Assembly (NCBI GenBank): GCA_964621445.1
Contig: CAZUNO010000010.1
Coordinates: 25,456 to 89,455, forward strand
Direction of reading: 5' to 3'
DNA from: CAZUNO01 sp964621445 [NCBI: Candidatus Hadarchaeota archaeon]
GTDB taxonomy: Archaea > CAYQAE01 > CAYVLA01
Length of the DNA stretch: 64,000 bases
Part shown: positions 9,582-18,233 of the stretch, piece after piece
How positions within the stretch are numbered: position 1 is the stretch's first letter
How the letters are laid out: the number at the start of each line of letters is the position of its first letter
The notes under the pieces: generated by a model
Told to the model about the DNA's origin: nothing
Database searches by the model: none
What the model saw: only the letters and a program-made list of their open reading frames with translations
Made by a program: the position numbers and the translations under genes

Positions 9582-11078
9582 GTGGTAAATGGGGTTCTTA
9601 TATCCTTGACCAACCTGCTGTTCATTTTTACCGACGAGCAAAAAGCGGCAACGATGTCAGCCTACGGTAATAATAGAATAGATATGCCGAACCTAAACCG
9701 GCTATCCACCCAGAGCTGCGTGTTCGATAGGGCCTATGTTACCCAACCCGTTTGTACGCCATCCAGATCATCCTTGCTTACCGGGCAATATCCACATACA
9801 AATGGCTGCACCGGAAACAATGTTCCACTTTCACCTGAGGCCAAGTGTTTTCCCGAGATGTTGCATAAGGGACGATATGCTACCGGTTATGTTGGTAAGT
9901 GGCATTTGGGGGACGAGATATTTCCTCAGCATGGTTTTGAGGAATGGATCAGCATAGAGGACCTCTACCGTAGATACTATCGACCCCATCGAGACCAGGA
10001 TGCTCGCTCCACATATCACCATTTCCTGGCGAGAAACGGATTTACCCCCGGGAATGATAACCTATTTGGCAGGGGTGAGTGTGCCAGACTCCCGGAGAAC
10101 TACACCAAGGCTGCCTATACGGCGGGGGAGGCTTGCAGTTTCCTTGATGGCCATCGGGAAGAGGATTTTGTTCTTTTCGTCAATTTTCTAGAGCCGCATA
10201 TGCCGTTTTTTGGGCCGCGTGATGGTCAATATGAATCGAACGAGGTCACATTGCCGCCAAACTTCGGTTCGCCACCGGCCCAAAACCAGCCATTTAAGAC
10301 CAGGATATTTTATGATGCCTACCGCAAGTACGGCCACGGGGGGTTTTCTCTTCGAACGGAGTCCGATTGGAGGAATATCATATCCAATTATTGGGGTCTA
10401 TGCAGTCTGGTGGATACACAGCTGGGGAAAATTCTGGACGCGCTTGATAGAAATGGAATTGCTGGCGATACCATAGTTGTCTTCACCTCCGATCACGGTG
10501 ACATGATGGGTAGCCACCGACTGCTCACCAAATGTGTGATGTTTGAGGAGGCCCTTCGGGTTCCCATGATGATAAGATTACCTGGACAGCAAGAATCATA
10601 CAGAATAACGGAACCCACATCCCAAATCGATCTATTACCTACCCTTCTAGACTTGATGAATGAGGGAATACCCTCCAATCTTGAGGGAAGAAGCCTGAAG
10701 CCCCTACTAATGGGTGAAGAGAAGGAGAGCAAGGGGGAGGTATTCGTCGAATGGAACGGGCGCCATGAGGGGGAAAGTTGGAAGCAACGGGTGGTTGGTC
10801 AGGAAAGCGTGAAATTGCCTCCGGGTTATGATGAACAGGAGGCGTTAAGGGCCATTTCTGATGATGTAAGGACGGTAATAACTAATGATGGGTGGAAGTT
10901 TAATTGTTCAAGTTTTGGGGAACATGAACTCTACGATTTGAAATCCGATCCCTACGAGACCCAAAACCTGGCAGGAAAGAAGAAGAACGAGTTTCTCATG
11001 AACCAACTACTGGAGAGGATCAATTGCTGGCAAAAGGATACAGATGACGCAATATCGCTTCCCCGTAAAATAGGTTAG
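9582..11078 (+). CDS. Sulfatase, Cys-type (formylglycine-dependent)
   Basis: Hydrolyses a sulfate ester, probably on a glycan. It has the sulfatase core: TDEQ metal site at 17-20, active-site CTPSR at 58-62 (the Cys must be converted to formylglycine), the GKWHLGD block and the TSDHGD metal site near 305. Length 498 residues. GTG at 9582 is used here; a TTG at 9606 giving a protein that begins at TNLLFIF is an alternative. No signal peptide is present, so it should act inside the cell. It is divergent from GATase-like paralogue 1. The true substrate cannot be read. Confidence 0.9.
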   Translation: MVNGVLISLTNLLFIFTDEQKAATMSAYGNNRIDMPNLNRLSTQSCVFDRAYVTQPVCTPSRSSLLTGQYPHTNGCTGNNVPLSPEAKCFPEMLHKGRYATGYVGKWHLGDEIFPQHGFEEWISIEDLYRRYYRPHRDQDARSTYHHFLARNGFTPGNDNLFGRGECARLPENYTKAAYTAGEACSFLDGHREEDFVLFVNFLEPHMPFFGPRDGQYESNEVTLPPNFGSPPAQNQPFKTRIFYDAYRKYGHGGFSLRTESDWRNIISNYWGLCSLVDTQLGKILDALDRNGIAGDTIVVFTSDHGDMMGSHRLLTKCVMFEEALRVPMMIRLPGQQESYRITEPTSQIDLLPTLLDLMNEGIPSNLEGRSLKPLLMGEEKESKGEVFVEWNGRHEGESWKQRVVGQESVKLPPGYDEQEALRAISDDVRTVITNDGWKFNCSSFGEHELYDLKSDPYETQNLAGKKKNEFLMNQLLERINCWQKDTDDAISLPRKIG

Positions 11079-11088
11079 TCTAAAGGTA

Positions 11089-11100
11089 TCTCTCTTTTTT
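11089..11100 (+). terminator. Pyrimidine/T-rich terminator after sulfatase
   Basis: A TCTCTC run followed by six T residues begins 10 bases after the sulfatase stop codon, and the next gene is on the opposite strand. This matches the oligo-T terminators used by archaeal RNA polymerase. No hairpin is seen. Confidence 0.4.
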
Positions 11101-11140
11101 CAGCCGATCATCCCCGGGGCATCCTCATGGCCCATATAGT

Positions 11141-11326
11141 TCATAAAATCCCAGCCACGCCGACGGCGGCCAGCAGTGACACGATTCCGATTACCAGATT
11201 CTGGAAAAAGGAGAAGGAGTCAGACCAGAAAGCGGCGTGAAAAAGTATGAATCCCATCCAACCCATAACCGCAACTACCGAGATTATGAGGGGGATCAAA
11301 AGGTGGCTGAATTCGCCAGAGATCAA
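11141..11326 (-). CDS. Small two-helix membrane protein
   Basis: A 61-residue protein that is nearly all membrane: helix one about 9-29 and helix two about 39-60, with a short polar loop containing HAAFWSD. No domain is recognised. It lies between the sulfatase and the polyprenyl synthase on the opposite strand. The hydrophobic profile and lack of another gene in the gap support it, but conservation was not tested. Confidence 0.5.
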   Translation of the reverse strand: MISGEFSHLLIPLIISVVAVMGWMGFILFHAAFWSDSFSFFQNLVIGIVSLLAAVGVAGIL

Positions 11327-11382
11327 TAGGGTTCGCCAATCTTTTTAACCAATTCTTCAGATATAGAAAAGTCTTGCCCGGA

Positions 11383-12261
11383 ATGTTAGCAAAGAGCTTT
11401 GGGGATTATTATAGGGAGAATTTGAAGCTGGTTGAGGAGGGCTTGGATTCCTTTCTTGAGAGCGAGGAAGAAAGGAGAATGAGGGCCCTTACCGAGTATT
11501 CGCTAAGAAAAGGGAAAAGGCTGAGGCCGGTCATATGTCTATTAACATCGGACATCTACGGCCTGAAACCAGAATCGGCGTTGAGAAATGCAGTTCTCAT
11601 CGAGCTTATCCATGGCTCCACGCTGGTTCATGACGACGTAACGGATAACGACATTATCAGGCGAGATATGTCAAGTCTTTGGAAGCATTTGGAGGAACTT
11701 CCCTGCGGTAAGCCCAAATTGGAGCCACGTAATCTTGCGGTTTTGTTGGGGGATGGCATGCTGTCCAGAGCTCTGAGCCTTATACAGGACATAGACACCC
11801 TGGATCTGACGTCAAAGGTGATTCAGGATATTGCCCGGGGTGCGTTGCGGGAGGCCTATCAGCTCCAGGGAGGGAAAGGCAATTTAGGTGATTATATGGA
11901 AATAATTTTGCTCAAGACAGGGTCTCTATTTGGTCTGGCCACACAGCTGGGTTCTCGGGAGACGGCTCCCGCCAAGGAGGAAAGCATTGCCAGGGCTGTG
12001 GGGATACAGCTGGGAATGGTATACCAGATGGCCGATGACCTATCGGATGGTGACCTCAGGTTGGACAGGAACAGGATGGAGGACCTCCTACTTTTTAATT
12101 GCGGAAAATTCATAGCTAAATTGTCAGGGATGCCCAAAAACGAATACCGCGAAATCATGCGAGATGCACCCGGATATATAGTGAATGCAATGATGGAGGA
12201 GGGCGGGAAGTCCAAAAGGCTGGTGCTTAAGGGTGATAATTTTCATTGGGAGGATACCTAG
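11383..12261 (+). CDS. E-type polyprenyl diphosphate synthase (GGPP/FPP-synthase family)
   Basis: Chain elongation of isoprenoid diphosphates for archaeal lipids or a quinone side chain. The first aspartate-rich motif is HDDVTDND (D84, D85, D88) and the second DDLSD (218-222); GKRLRP for diphosphate binding lies at 44-49. Length 292 residues from the ATG at 11383; a TTG nine bases earlier is possible, with a TATA-like CTTTTTAACC at 11341. The stop TAG abuts the UbiA start with no gap, so this gene, UbiA and the NDH2-like gene form one operon. That context suggests supplying the side chain for a prenylated quinone rather than bulk lipid. Another synthase is at 57 kb. Confidence 0.88.
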   Translation: MLAKSFGDYYRENLKLVEEGLDSFLESEEERRMRALTEYSLRKGKRLRPVICLLTSDIYGLKPESALRNAVLIELIHGSTLVHDDVTDNDIIRRDMSSLWKHLEELPCGKPKLEPRNLAVLLGDGMLSRALSLIQDIDTLDLTSKVIQDIARGALREAYQLQGGKGNLGDYMEIILLKTGSLFGLATQLGSRETAPAKEESIARAVGIQLGMVYQMADDLSDGDLRLDRNRMEDLLLFNCGKFIAKLSGMPKNEYREIMRDAPGYIVNAMMEEGGKSKRLVLKGDNFHWEDT

Positions 12262-13176
12262 ATGGAGATAACCACCTGGATAAGGGAGCTAAGGGCTCCC
12301 TTCTTCACCTGTACCATCGTTCCCGTCATGCTCGGAACCGCCGTTGCCTGGTTCTCGACCGGGTCCTTTAACCCAATTCATTTTCTTTTGGTAATGGTAG
12401 GCACCATTTCAATTCATGCCGGGGCAAATATGGTTGATGATTACTTTGATTACCAGAGCGGATGTGATTTGCATCCGATATATGACGAACTGGATTCACA
12501 ATTTTTTGGAGGAAGCAGAATTTTAACCGAGGGGAAATTAAAGCCTAAGAGCGTATATTATGCGTCTGTCCTCTCATTCCTTTTCGGAGCTCTAATTGGT
12601 ATCTATTTCGTATTCAAATTTGGCTGGCCCATATTGGTTCTAGGTGTCACGGGAATTCTATTCGGATATTTTCACGTTAACTATGTATACAAATGGGGCC
12701 TCGCCGAGTTTTCATTATTCCTAAACTTCGGACCCCTGATAACCGTGGGAAGCTATTTTGTCCAGACCGGAAAGATGACAATCATGCCCTGGATCGCCTC
12801 AATCCCCATAGGGTTGCTTATGGCCTGCATACTTCTGATAAACCAGGTTCCGGATAGGCAGGCAGATGAGATATCGAAAAAGAATACGGTGGCGGTTCGG
12901 CACGGTGAGAAGAGAGCCGTCGATCTCTTTTCAGCACTGCTAATTCTCACCTACATCTTTATCGGAGGGACTGTATTGCTGGGAGATATGCCCCCATATG
13001 TGCTGATTACCTTCTTGACCCTGCCTTTGGCCATAAAGACCATATGGGTAGCGGAGAGGAGTTATGATGATCCTTCTGAAATCACGCCAGCCAATAGATA
13101 TACCTACCAGAATCACCTCCTAACTGGAATCCTATTGACTCTAGGATATCTAATCCCAGGTGCCGTGGCCGTTTAA
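12262..13176 (+). CDS. UbiA-family prenyltransferase (MenA-like)
   Basis: A 304-residue polytopic membrane enzyme that transfers a prenyl chain onto an acceptor. The first Asp motif is NMVDDYFDY at 56-64 and the second NQVPDRQAD at 194-202, both at the positions expected for UbiA enzymes; eight or nine membrane helices are visible. The start (LRAPFFTCTIVPVMLG) resembles MenA-like dihydroxynaphthoate prenyltransferases more than digeranylgeranylglyceryl-phosphate synthase. It begins immediately after the polyprenyl synthase stop and is followed one base after its own stop by an NDH2-like gene. The acceptor is inferred, not proven. Confidence 0.85.
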   Translation: MEITTWIRELRAPFFTCTIVPVMLGTAVAWFSTGSFNPIHFLLVMVGTISIHAGANMVDDYFDYQSGCDLHPIYDELDSQFFGGSRILTEGKLKPKSVYYASVLSFLFGALIGIYFVFKFGWPILVLGVTGILFGYFHVNYVYKWGLAEFSLFLNFGPLITVGSYFVQTGKMTIMPWIASIPIGLLMACILLINQVPDRQADEISKKNTVAVRHGEKRAVDLFSALLILTYIFIGGTVLLGDMPPYVLITFLTLPLAIKTIWVAERSYDDPSEITPANRYTYQNHLLTGILLTLGYLIPGAVAV

Positions 13177-13177
13177 A

Positions 13178-14224
13178 ATGAAGGTTTTGATAGCTGGCGG
13201 TGGTTTTTGTGGTGTGGAGGTAGCGAAGATACTTGAAAAGGAGGATCTTGAGCTTACTATCATAGACAAGAGCGGGTTCTTCGAGTACACTCCTAGCGCA
13301 CATAAACTCGCTTTTAATCAAACCCAACTCGGTAATTTCAGGGCTCCCATCGAAAGGATATTGAGGAGTACCCAAGTGGTAAGGGGAACTATCAGGGAGA
13401 TAACTCCGGAGTCCGTTATTACCGAAGAGGAAAGCTTCGATTTTGATATCCTTCTGATAGCTCTGGGAGCCAAATACCCGGTTTTCCTTGAAAATAAGAG
13501 GGATGTATATCCCCTTGGGACCCTCTCTGATGGGCTAAAAATCGGGGAGAGTCTCCCAAATGCAAAAAGAATATTGATAGTTGGAGGAGGTCTGGTGGGA
13601 ACTGAGTTTGCTGCCGAGATGGCGACTAGGAGGGATAAGGAGCTGACCCTTGTTCATGCCAAGGAAAGGCTCCTGGAAAGAAATCCGGTGGAGGCCTCCG
13701 ATTATGCAAAGAGATTCCTTGATAGACATGAAACACGATTGATTTTTGGGCAAAAAGTCATTTCCCATGAAATGGATTCCTACTTGACGGATAAGGGAGA
13801 GAAACTGAGTGCCGATCTCTGCATATGGTGTGCCGGTTTTGGTTGGGATTTCTCATTGATGCGAGGATTTGGTGTACAACCAAAAGGGGCTCTTCCCGTT
13901 AATAATTTCCTTCATCTGGATGGTTATTCAAACGTATTTGTTGGTGGAGATGCAAATGATTTCCGCGAGGAAAAGAGCGCCCAGAATGCCGAACGTCAAG
14001 CGTGGTTTATATCCCGAAATATCGTTAGCAGTATCAAAGACCTTCCCTTGAGGCCTTATACGTCACGTAAGGGACCTCTGGTAATAAGTTTAGGTAAATC
14101 AAATGGCCTGATAATCTACAAGGGAAGGACCTTTGCTGGACCTATTCCGGCTTTGGCGAAGAATATTGTCGAGAAATACACCTTGAGCAGACAAGACGGG
14201 ATCATGAGGCATTTGGGCTTCTAG
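13178..14224 (+). CDS. FAD-dependent NDH-2/FSP1-like oxidoreductase
   Basis: A 348-residue two-dinucleotide-binding flavoprotein. The N-terminal FAD site is LIAGGGFCGVEVA at about 4-16; the internal NAD(P)H site is LIVGGGLVGTEFA at about 132-144; a late VGGDAND block contacts FAD. It looks like the type II NADH dehydrogenase / AIFM2(FSP1) group that reduces lipid quinones. No disulfide CxxC is present, which argues against a dithiol reductase. The ATG at 13178 lies one base after the UbiA stop, so the genes are coupled. The final 30 residues may be a membrane-association segment. Quinone reduction is inferred from family and operon. Confidence 0.82.
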   Translation: MKVLIAGGGFCGVEVAKILEKEDLELTIIDKSGFFEYTPSAHKLAFNQTQLGNFRAPIERILRSTQVVRGTIREITPESVITEEESFDFDILLIALGAKYPVFLENKRDVYPLGTLSDGLKIGESLPNAKRILIVGGGLVGTEFAAEMATRRDKELTLVHAKERLLERNPVEASDYAKRFLDRHETRLIFGQKVISHEMDSYLTDKGEKLSADLCIWCAGFGWDFSLMRGFGVQPKGALPVNNFLHLDGYSNVFVGGDANDFREEKSAQNAERQAWFISRNIVSSIKDLPLRPYTSRKGPLVISLGKSNGLIIYKGRTFAGPIPALAKNIVEKYTLSRQDGIMRHLGF

Positions 14225-14252
14225 GGGAAACCACGGGGTGAAATGCAAAGAT

Positions 14253-14819
14253 TTAGTGCTTCTGGAAATAATCCTGATGATATTCCTCTGCCGGGTAGAA
14301 GGGCTCCAACGGTAGTATCTCTGTGGCCACGTCAGTTCCAGAGTCCTCCAACTGATTCTTGGTTTCCTCGGCCAGCTTCTTCTGTTCATCGTCATGGTAG
14401 AATATAGCCGTCTTGTACTGGGAACCTCTGTCCAGTCCTTGCCCTCCTGCATCCGAGGGATCTATGTGGTTCCAGAAAATGTCGAGAAGGTCCCCATATG
14501 ATATCTCGTCGGGATGATAATATACCCTTACTGATTCGTAATGGCCAGTAGTTCCCCGGCAGACCCTTTCATAAGAGGGATTCTCGATTTCTCCCCCAGT
14601 GTAGCCACTGATTGCCTCTTCAACACCTTGAGCTCCATCAAAAGTCGCCTCCAACCCCCAAAAACAACCCCCTGCGAAGGTTGCTTTTTCCAGATCAGAT
14701 TTCTCGAGTTCATTAAATCCTTTACCGGGCACGTAATCATTTCCTCCGCTCCAGAGCGAAAACAGAGCTATAACCACAAGCATTATGGCAGCAAGCAATA
14801 AACCCTGAAGTGTGTCCAT
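14253..14819 (-). CDS. msrA: Peptide methionine sulfoxide reductase A, membrane-anchored
   Basis: Reduces methionine-S-sulfoxide in proteins. The catalytic GCFWG motif is at 51-55 (Cys52), followed by the family's YTGG, GHYESV and late GSQYKT blocks and a C-terminal EEYHQDYFQKH. Residues 5-23 form a membrane helix before the domain, so the enzyme is probably held at the outer face of the membrane, unlike cytoplasmic MsrA. No recycling Cys is evident at the C terminus. A TATA box (minus strand, 14841-14848) is centred about 25 bases before the ATG, indicating a leaderless transcript. Confidence 0.92.
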   Translation of the reverse strand: MDTLQGLLLAAIMLVVIALFSLWSGGNDYVPGKGFNELEKSDLEKATFAGGCFWGLEATFDGAQGVEEAISGYTGGEIENPSYERVCRGTTGHYESVRVYYHPDEISYGDLLDIFWNHIDPSDAGGQGLDRGSQYKTAIFYHDDEQKKLAEETKNQLEDSGTDVATEILPLEPFYPAEEYHQDYFQKH

Positions 14820-14840
14820 GATTTAAGGTATTCTATGGAC

Positions 14841-14848
14841 ATATAAAG
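14841..14848 (-). promoter_or_regulatory. TATA box of msrA
   Basis: On the minus strand the sequence reads CTTTATAT, centred about 25 bases upstream of the msrA ATG. This is the archaeal TATA-to-start spacing and implies a leaderless mRNA. Confidence 0.5.
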
Positions 14849-14948
14849 AGTCACAGACGGTAGATAAATTGACCCTTTTCAGCATTCACTAGCTCAAATT
14901 GCAAAAGCTTATGCATGATGAGGTATAATGATATCTTGAGGTGATTTT

Positions 14949-15209
14949 TTGACCAAGATACCAATATCTGAAATAGATTCCATTAGCGAGGCAATGGAGA
15001 GTGATAGATACTCCATCCAAATGAAAAGGGATCCGGATTCGATTGTGCTTGAGAAGGGGTCAAAGAGGCTAAAGATCAATGGAAATGGCAAGGTTAGCGG
15101 CTCAATGCCCCTCCACAATTTCGAGGTCCATAATGCCGAGAGCATCGAAATAGAAGAGAATGAGGTTACGGTATATTTCGACGGTGGTAAATACGACTTC
15201 AGGTTTTAG
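14949..15209 (+). CDS. Small acidic protein of unknown function
   Basis: An 86-residue, charged, probably all-beta protein without membrane segments or Cys. The start is TTG, chosen because a clear GAGGTGA Shine-Dalgarno sits five bases upstream. A TATA-like stretch precedes it near 14910. No family was recognised. It stands alone between msrA (divergent) and the CocE-like hydrolase (convergent). Confidence 0.6.
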   Translation: MTKIPISEIDSISEAMESDRYSIQMKRDPDSIVLEKGSKRLKINGNGKVSGSMPLHNFEVHNAESIEIEENEVTVYFDGGKYDFRF

Positions 15210-15266
15210 AATCATCAATTAGAATTCAGGTCCCCGGTCCATGGGCATGTAGGAATATTCGATTTC

Positions 15267-16922
15267 CTAATTAATAACTGGAAGAACTAACTGACTTGGA
15301 TAATTAACATTATGGTGAATAAAGTTACTTGAGGGAATTCTATTAGGATAAAAATTGGGAAAGTCGCTATTGCCAATATCCACCCTAATCCTTGAGCCGG
15401 CGTGGAAAACCTTCCAGATGGGCATCATTTCAATTTTAAAATTGTAGATCTTTCCGGATATTAGTTCATGGGGTTCTCTGTGGGACTGAAAGTGGGACCC
15501 TCTAAGCGCTCCACTTGTAAATACGGTGGATTTCCCTCCCGGCCTAACCTCCGTTAGTTTTGCTATCCAGTCCACGTCCCCTGAATCGGTCGATGCAAAT
15601 AGATTAAGAATTGGAGGACCTGCAATTTCCAGTCCCTTTTCGAGTTTCCCGGTTGTATAGCTTAACATCAGCTTCTCGGCCTCACTAATGTCTCCCTTCC
15701 TCTGAGAAATTGTGGGAATGGGATTATCGGGGTCATGGTTGATAGGATCGGGCTCTTGCCCTCTCGGGGCCTTACAGACCAGAATGCCCTCATTATCCTT
15801 GTGCACTCCCTGTTTCTTCACATGGGAAAGGAAGTACCTCTTTTCCCGGGTCTTTGGTGGCCATGTTGACTGGAAAATCCACTTATCTCTTCCCAATACG
15901 TAGGCCCTGATCGGCGGTTCATCCATTATGCCGTTTTCACGCCCCTTGAGCCAGTAATCGAACCATCTAAGCTGGGTTCCTGTCATATCAAATCCTTCCC
16001 TTCCGGCATGGAACCATGGACCTATTATCAGCTTTTTCGGGGCATTTATCTCCGTGTAACTCCTGATGGTGCCCCGGATGAAGAAGTCGAACCACCCGCC
16101 ATAGCAGTATATAGGGGTGCTGATCTTTTCAAAAATGGAGCCCGGCGATTGAGCCTCCCAGAACTGACCATAGGTTTCGTTTTCCATCCACTGGTGTAGA
16201 AAATCAATGTCATAGAGGCCGCGCCCTTTCGACACACTTTCCACAGCTATCCGGGCCCTGGCATGGTTTATTCTCCTCATCATACCAAGTATTTCTTCTT
16301 CCTTCTCCTCCTGGAATCGGAGCAAACCGGGCACGTTTGGCGGTGTTATATGGGCTAGGTGAATTATGGACCACCTAATCATGAGCATATTCAGAATACC
16401 ACCGGGATAGACGGCCTCGTGATAGATATCAGCCCCCGCGTATCCGACGAACATGGCCTTTAGCCCAGGTGGATGCTCTGCCGCCAGGAAAAGCTGGTCC
16501 ATCCCCAGGTAGGAATTGCCCACGGTGCCTATCTTCCCGTTGGACCACGGTTGGGCTCGAATCCAGCGTATTGTGTCATATCCATCGGGGCCATCATTGA
16601 CCAGAAATCTAAACTTCCCTTCGGATATACCTGTACCTCTTACCTCGGCCTCGACCACGGCATATCCTCGCCTGACGAATTCCTCGTGTGAGTGCTTATC
16701 CCGCGAATTAGGTGGTATGGAAACGTCATGGTATGGGTTACGTATAAGAATTGTAGGAAAAGGCCCTTCTGAATCCGGGCGAAACACTTCAACATAGAGC
16801 CTAATGCCGTCCCTCATGGGTATGTAGGTTCTATCAACCTCTCTGGGCTGGTGGAGAGCAATTCCCCACGATGGATCGATCTCCTTTAAGGCCATTCTCA
16901 GCATCTTCCTGATTCGAATCAT
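15267..16922 (-). CDS. CocE/NonD family hydrolase (X-Pro dipeptidyl-peptidase S15 type)
   Basis: A 551-residue alpha/beta hydrolase. The N-terminal catalytic domain has YIPMRDGIRL, RGTGISEG and the nucleophile elbow GNSYLG (Ser137); the acid-His residues should lie in the RWFDYWLKG region. The C-terminal jelly-roll (PepX_C) is visible from about 390, ending with SSNFIHHNVNYP. Enzymes of this type cleave acyl esters or X-Pro peptides. No signal peptide, so cytoplasmic. It lies just downstream of the GATase-like cluster on the same strand, 46 bases away, and could be its last cistron. Confidence 0.85.
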   Translation of the reverse strand: MIRIRKMLRMALKEIDPSWGIALHQPREVDRTYIPMRDGIRLYVEVFRPDSEGPFPTILIRNPYHDVSIPPNSRDKHSHEEFVRRGYAVVEAEVRGTGISEGKFRFLVNDGPDGYDTIRWIRAQPWSNGKIGTVGNSYLGMDQLFLAAEHPPGLKAMFVGYAGADIYHEAVYPGGILNMLMIRWSIIHLAHITPPNVPGLLRFQEEKEEEILGMMRRINHARARIAVESVSKGRGLYDIDFLHQWMENETYGQFWEAQSPGSIFEKISTPIYCYGGWFDFFIRGTIRSYTEINAPKKLIIGPWFHAGREGFDMTGTQLRWFDYWLKGRENGIMDEPPIRAYVLGRDKWIFQSTWPPKTREKRYFLSHVKKQGVHKDNEGILVCKAPRGQEPDPINHDPDNPIPTISQRKGDISEAEKLMLSYTTGKLEKGLEIAGPPILNLFASTDSGDVDWIAKLTEVRPGGKSTVFTSGALRGSHFQSHREPHELISGKIYNFKIEMMPIWKVFHAGSRIRVDIGNSDFPNFYPNRIPSSNFIHHNVNYPSQLVLPVIN

Positions 16923-16968
16923 TCATCCTGTTTCTCGATATTGCTTTCGATTTGGATTAAAATAATGG

Positions 16969-18207
16969 TCAGTTTTCGATCTCAGATAATCTTGTAGTAT
17001 TGATCTCTCTATAGTACCTCCTCTTGATCATCAGGGTCCAGATCACGAATCCGCTTAGCATCGCCGTTCCCGACACTATGAGATACTCCGTAATGTAGAT
17101 CCAGAACAGTGCCCTTTGTCTCAGTCGCATTGACTCCGAAGAAATACTAGCGAGTCCATCCAAAGCTTCCTGCATCTGGTCCAGGGCTTCCTGATAATTG
17201 CCCTTCATATACGATTGGCTTGCCTCCTTCCTCTGTGCCTCGAGCTCGTCGAGAAGCGTATTAAGGGAGGCGGTGTTGGCCCCGAACCTATCGATGAAGT
17301 CTATGAGGGATATCATCATGCCCTTTCGCTCATAGAATGCCTTGAAGTTCGCCCGGAGGGTGTGTCCAAGTTCCAGGTCCTCGGGCACTGGTACGCCTGC
17401 TGGAAAGTATATCCTGTTCAGTACCATGTCAACGTGGTATTTCCAATCCCTTATCGCTGGGTTTTGAAACATGAAGTCCATAATGGGCAGGCATAAGGTG
17501 ATCCCCTCTCCATAATTGGTGGACACGATAGCGTCCTCGCCACCAACCCTCCATTTGGCGTGAACCGTTGCCCCTGGTCGCGCATATATTAGGCCGGGGC
17601 CGGCGTTTCCCGTAAAACCTATTGGCTGCTTCTCGAAATCCGGCAGGTCAACTACGGGGGTCCTGGTTACTATTTCCAATCCGACTCCCGGCTTTGATGA
17701 CTCCCCAATGACAACGTTCATGGGCCAAGCATCATAGATTACGGAGTTCATCCAATCCTGGGGTCGATTGCAGTATAGCATAGGATCAGTTAAACACGGT
17801 TGCCAGCCCATATGAATTAGGACCAGGCCCACGCCATCCTCGTAAATTGAGTCATGGATCCACTGCTGTTGCTCACCTGTAAAGACCCATGGCGGGGAAA
17901 ACATCAGCTGTAGTACATCGACCTCAGAGGAGAAGCGGGCCTTGGTCCTGGGAAATTTTATCCGCAAACGTTTGCGGACCTCATCGGCAGGTAATCCATT
18001 GGCCGTCTCTATGCTGGAAAGGAGGAATATTCTTGGATCGGACCTTAGCAGCCCTAACGGGTATCTATTCACGTCCTGCCATTGATTTCCTACGGCTATG
18101 AGCCTGATCCTACCGGTTGAAGGATCCGTTTTTGCCGTGGAAACGCTCAGCATTAGGATCATCAAAGCCAATATTAGAAGGGTTAGCAGGCATTGATTTC
18201 TCTTCAT
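16969..18207 (-). CDS. Exported GATase-like protein with coiled coil and C-terminal membrane anchor (paralogue 2)
   Basis: 412 residues. Signal peptide at 1-25, then GRIRLIAVGNQ opening an alpha/beta GATase-like domain (IKFPRT, WIHDSI, RPGATVHAKW, STNYGEG), then RFGANT, a coiled coil with the YMKGNYQEALDQM repeat, the conserved WIYITEY segment and a membrane helix ending in a KRRYYREINTTRL tail. No catalytic Cys-His-Glu triad is apparent at the expected nucleophile elbow. Closest to paralogue 3, which lies 26 bases upstream on the same strand, so the pair looks like a tandem duplication. Topology suggests the folded domain is outside the cell. Confidence 0.78.
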   Translation of the reverse strand: MKRNQCLLTLLILALMILMLSVSTAKTDPSTGRIRLIAVGNQWQDVNRYPLGLLRSDPRIFLLSSIETANGLPADEVRKRLRIKFPRTKARFSSEVDVLQLMFSPPWVFTGEQQQWIHDSIYEDGVGLVLIHMGWQPCLTDPMLYCNRPQDWMNSVIYDAWPMNVVIGESSKPGVGLEIVTRTPVVDLPDFEKQPIGFTGNAGPGLIYARPGATVHAKWRVGGEDAIVSTNYGEGITLCLPIMDFMFQNPAIRDWKYHVDMVLNRIYFPAGVPVPEDLELGHTLRANFKAFYERKGMMISLIDFIDRFGANTASLNTLLDELEAQRKEASQSYMKGNYQEALDQMQEALDGLASISSESMRLRQRALFWIYITEYLIVSGTAMLSGFVIWTLMIKRRYYREINTTRLSEIEN

Positions 18208-18233
18208 CTCTTTCTCAGCTCTCGGTCCTTGGC

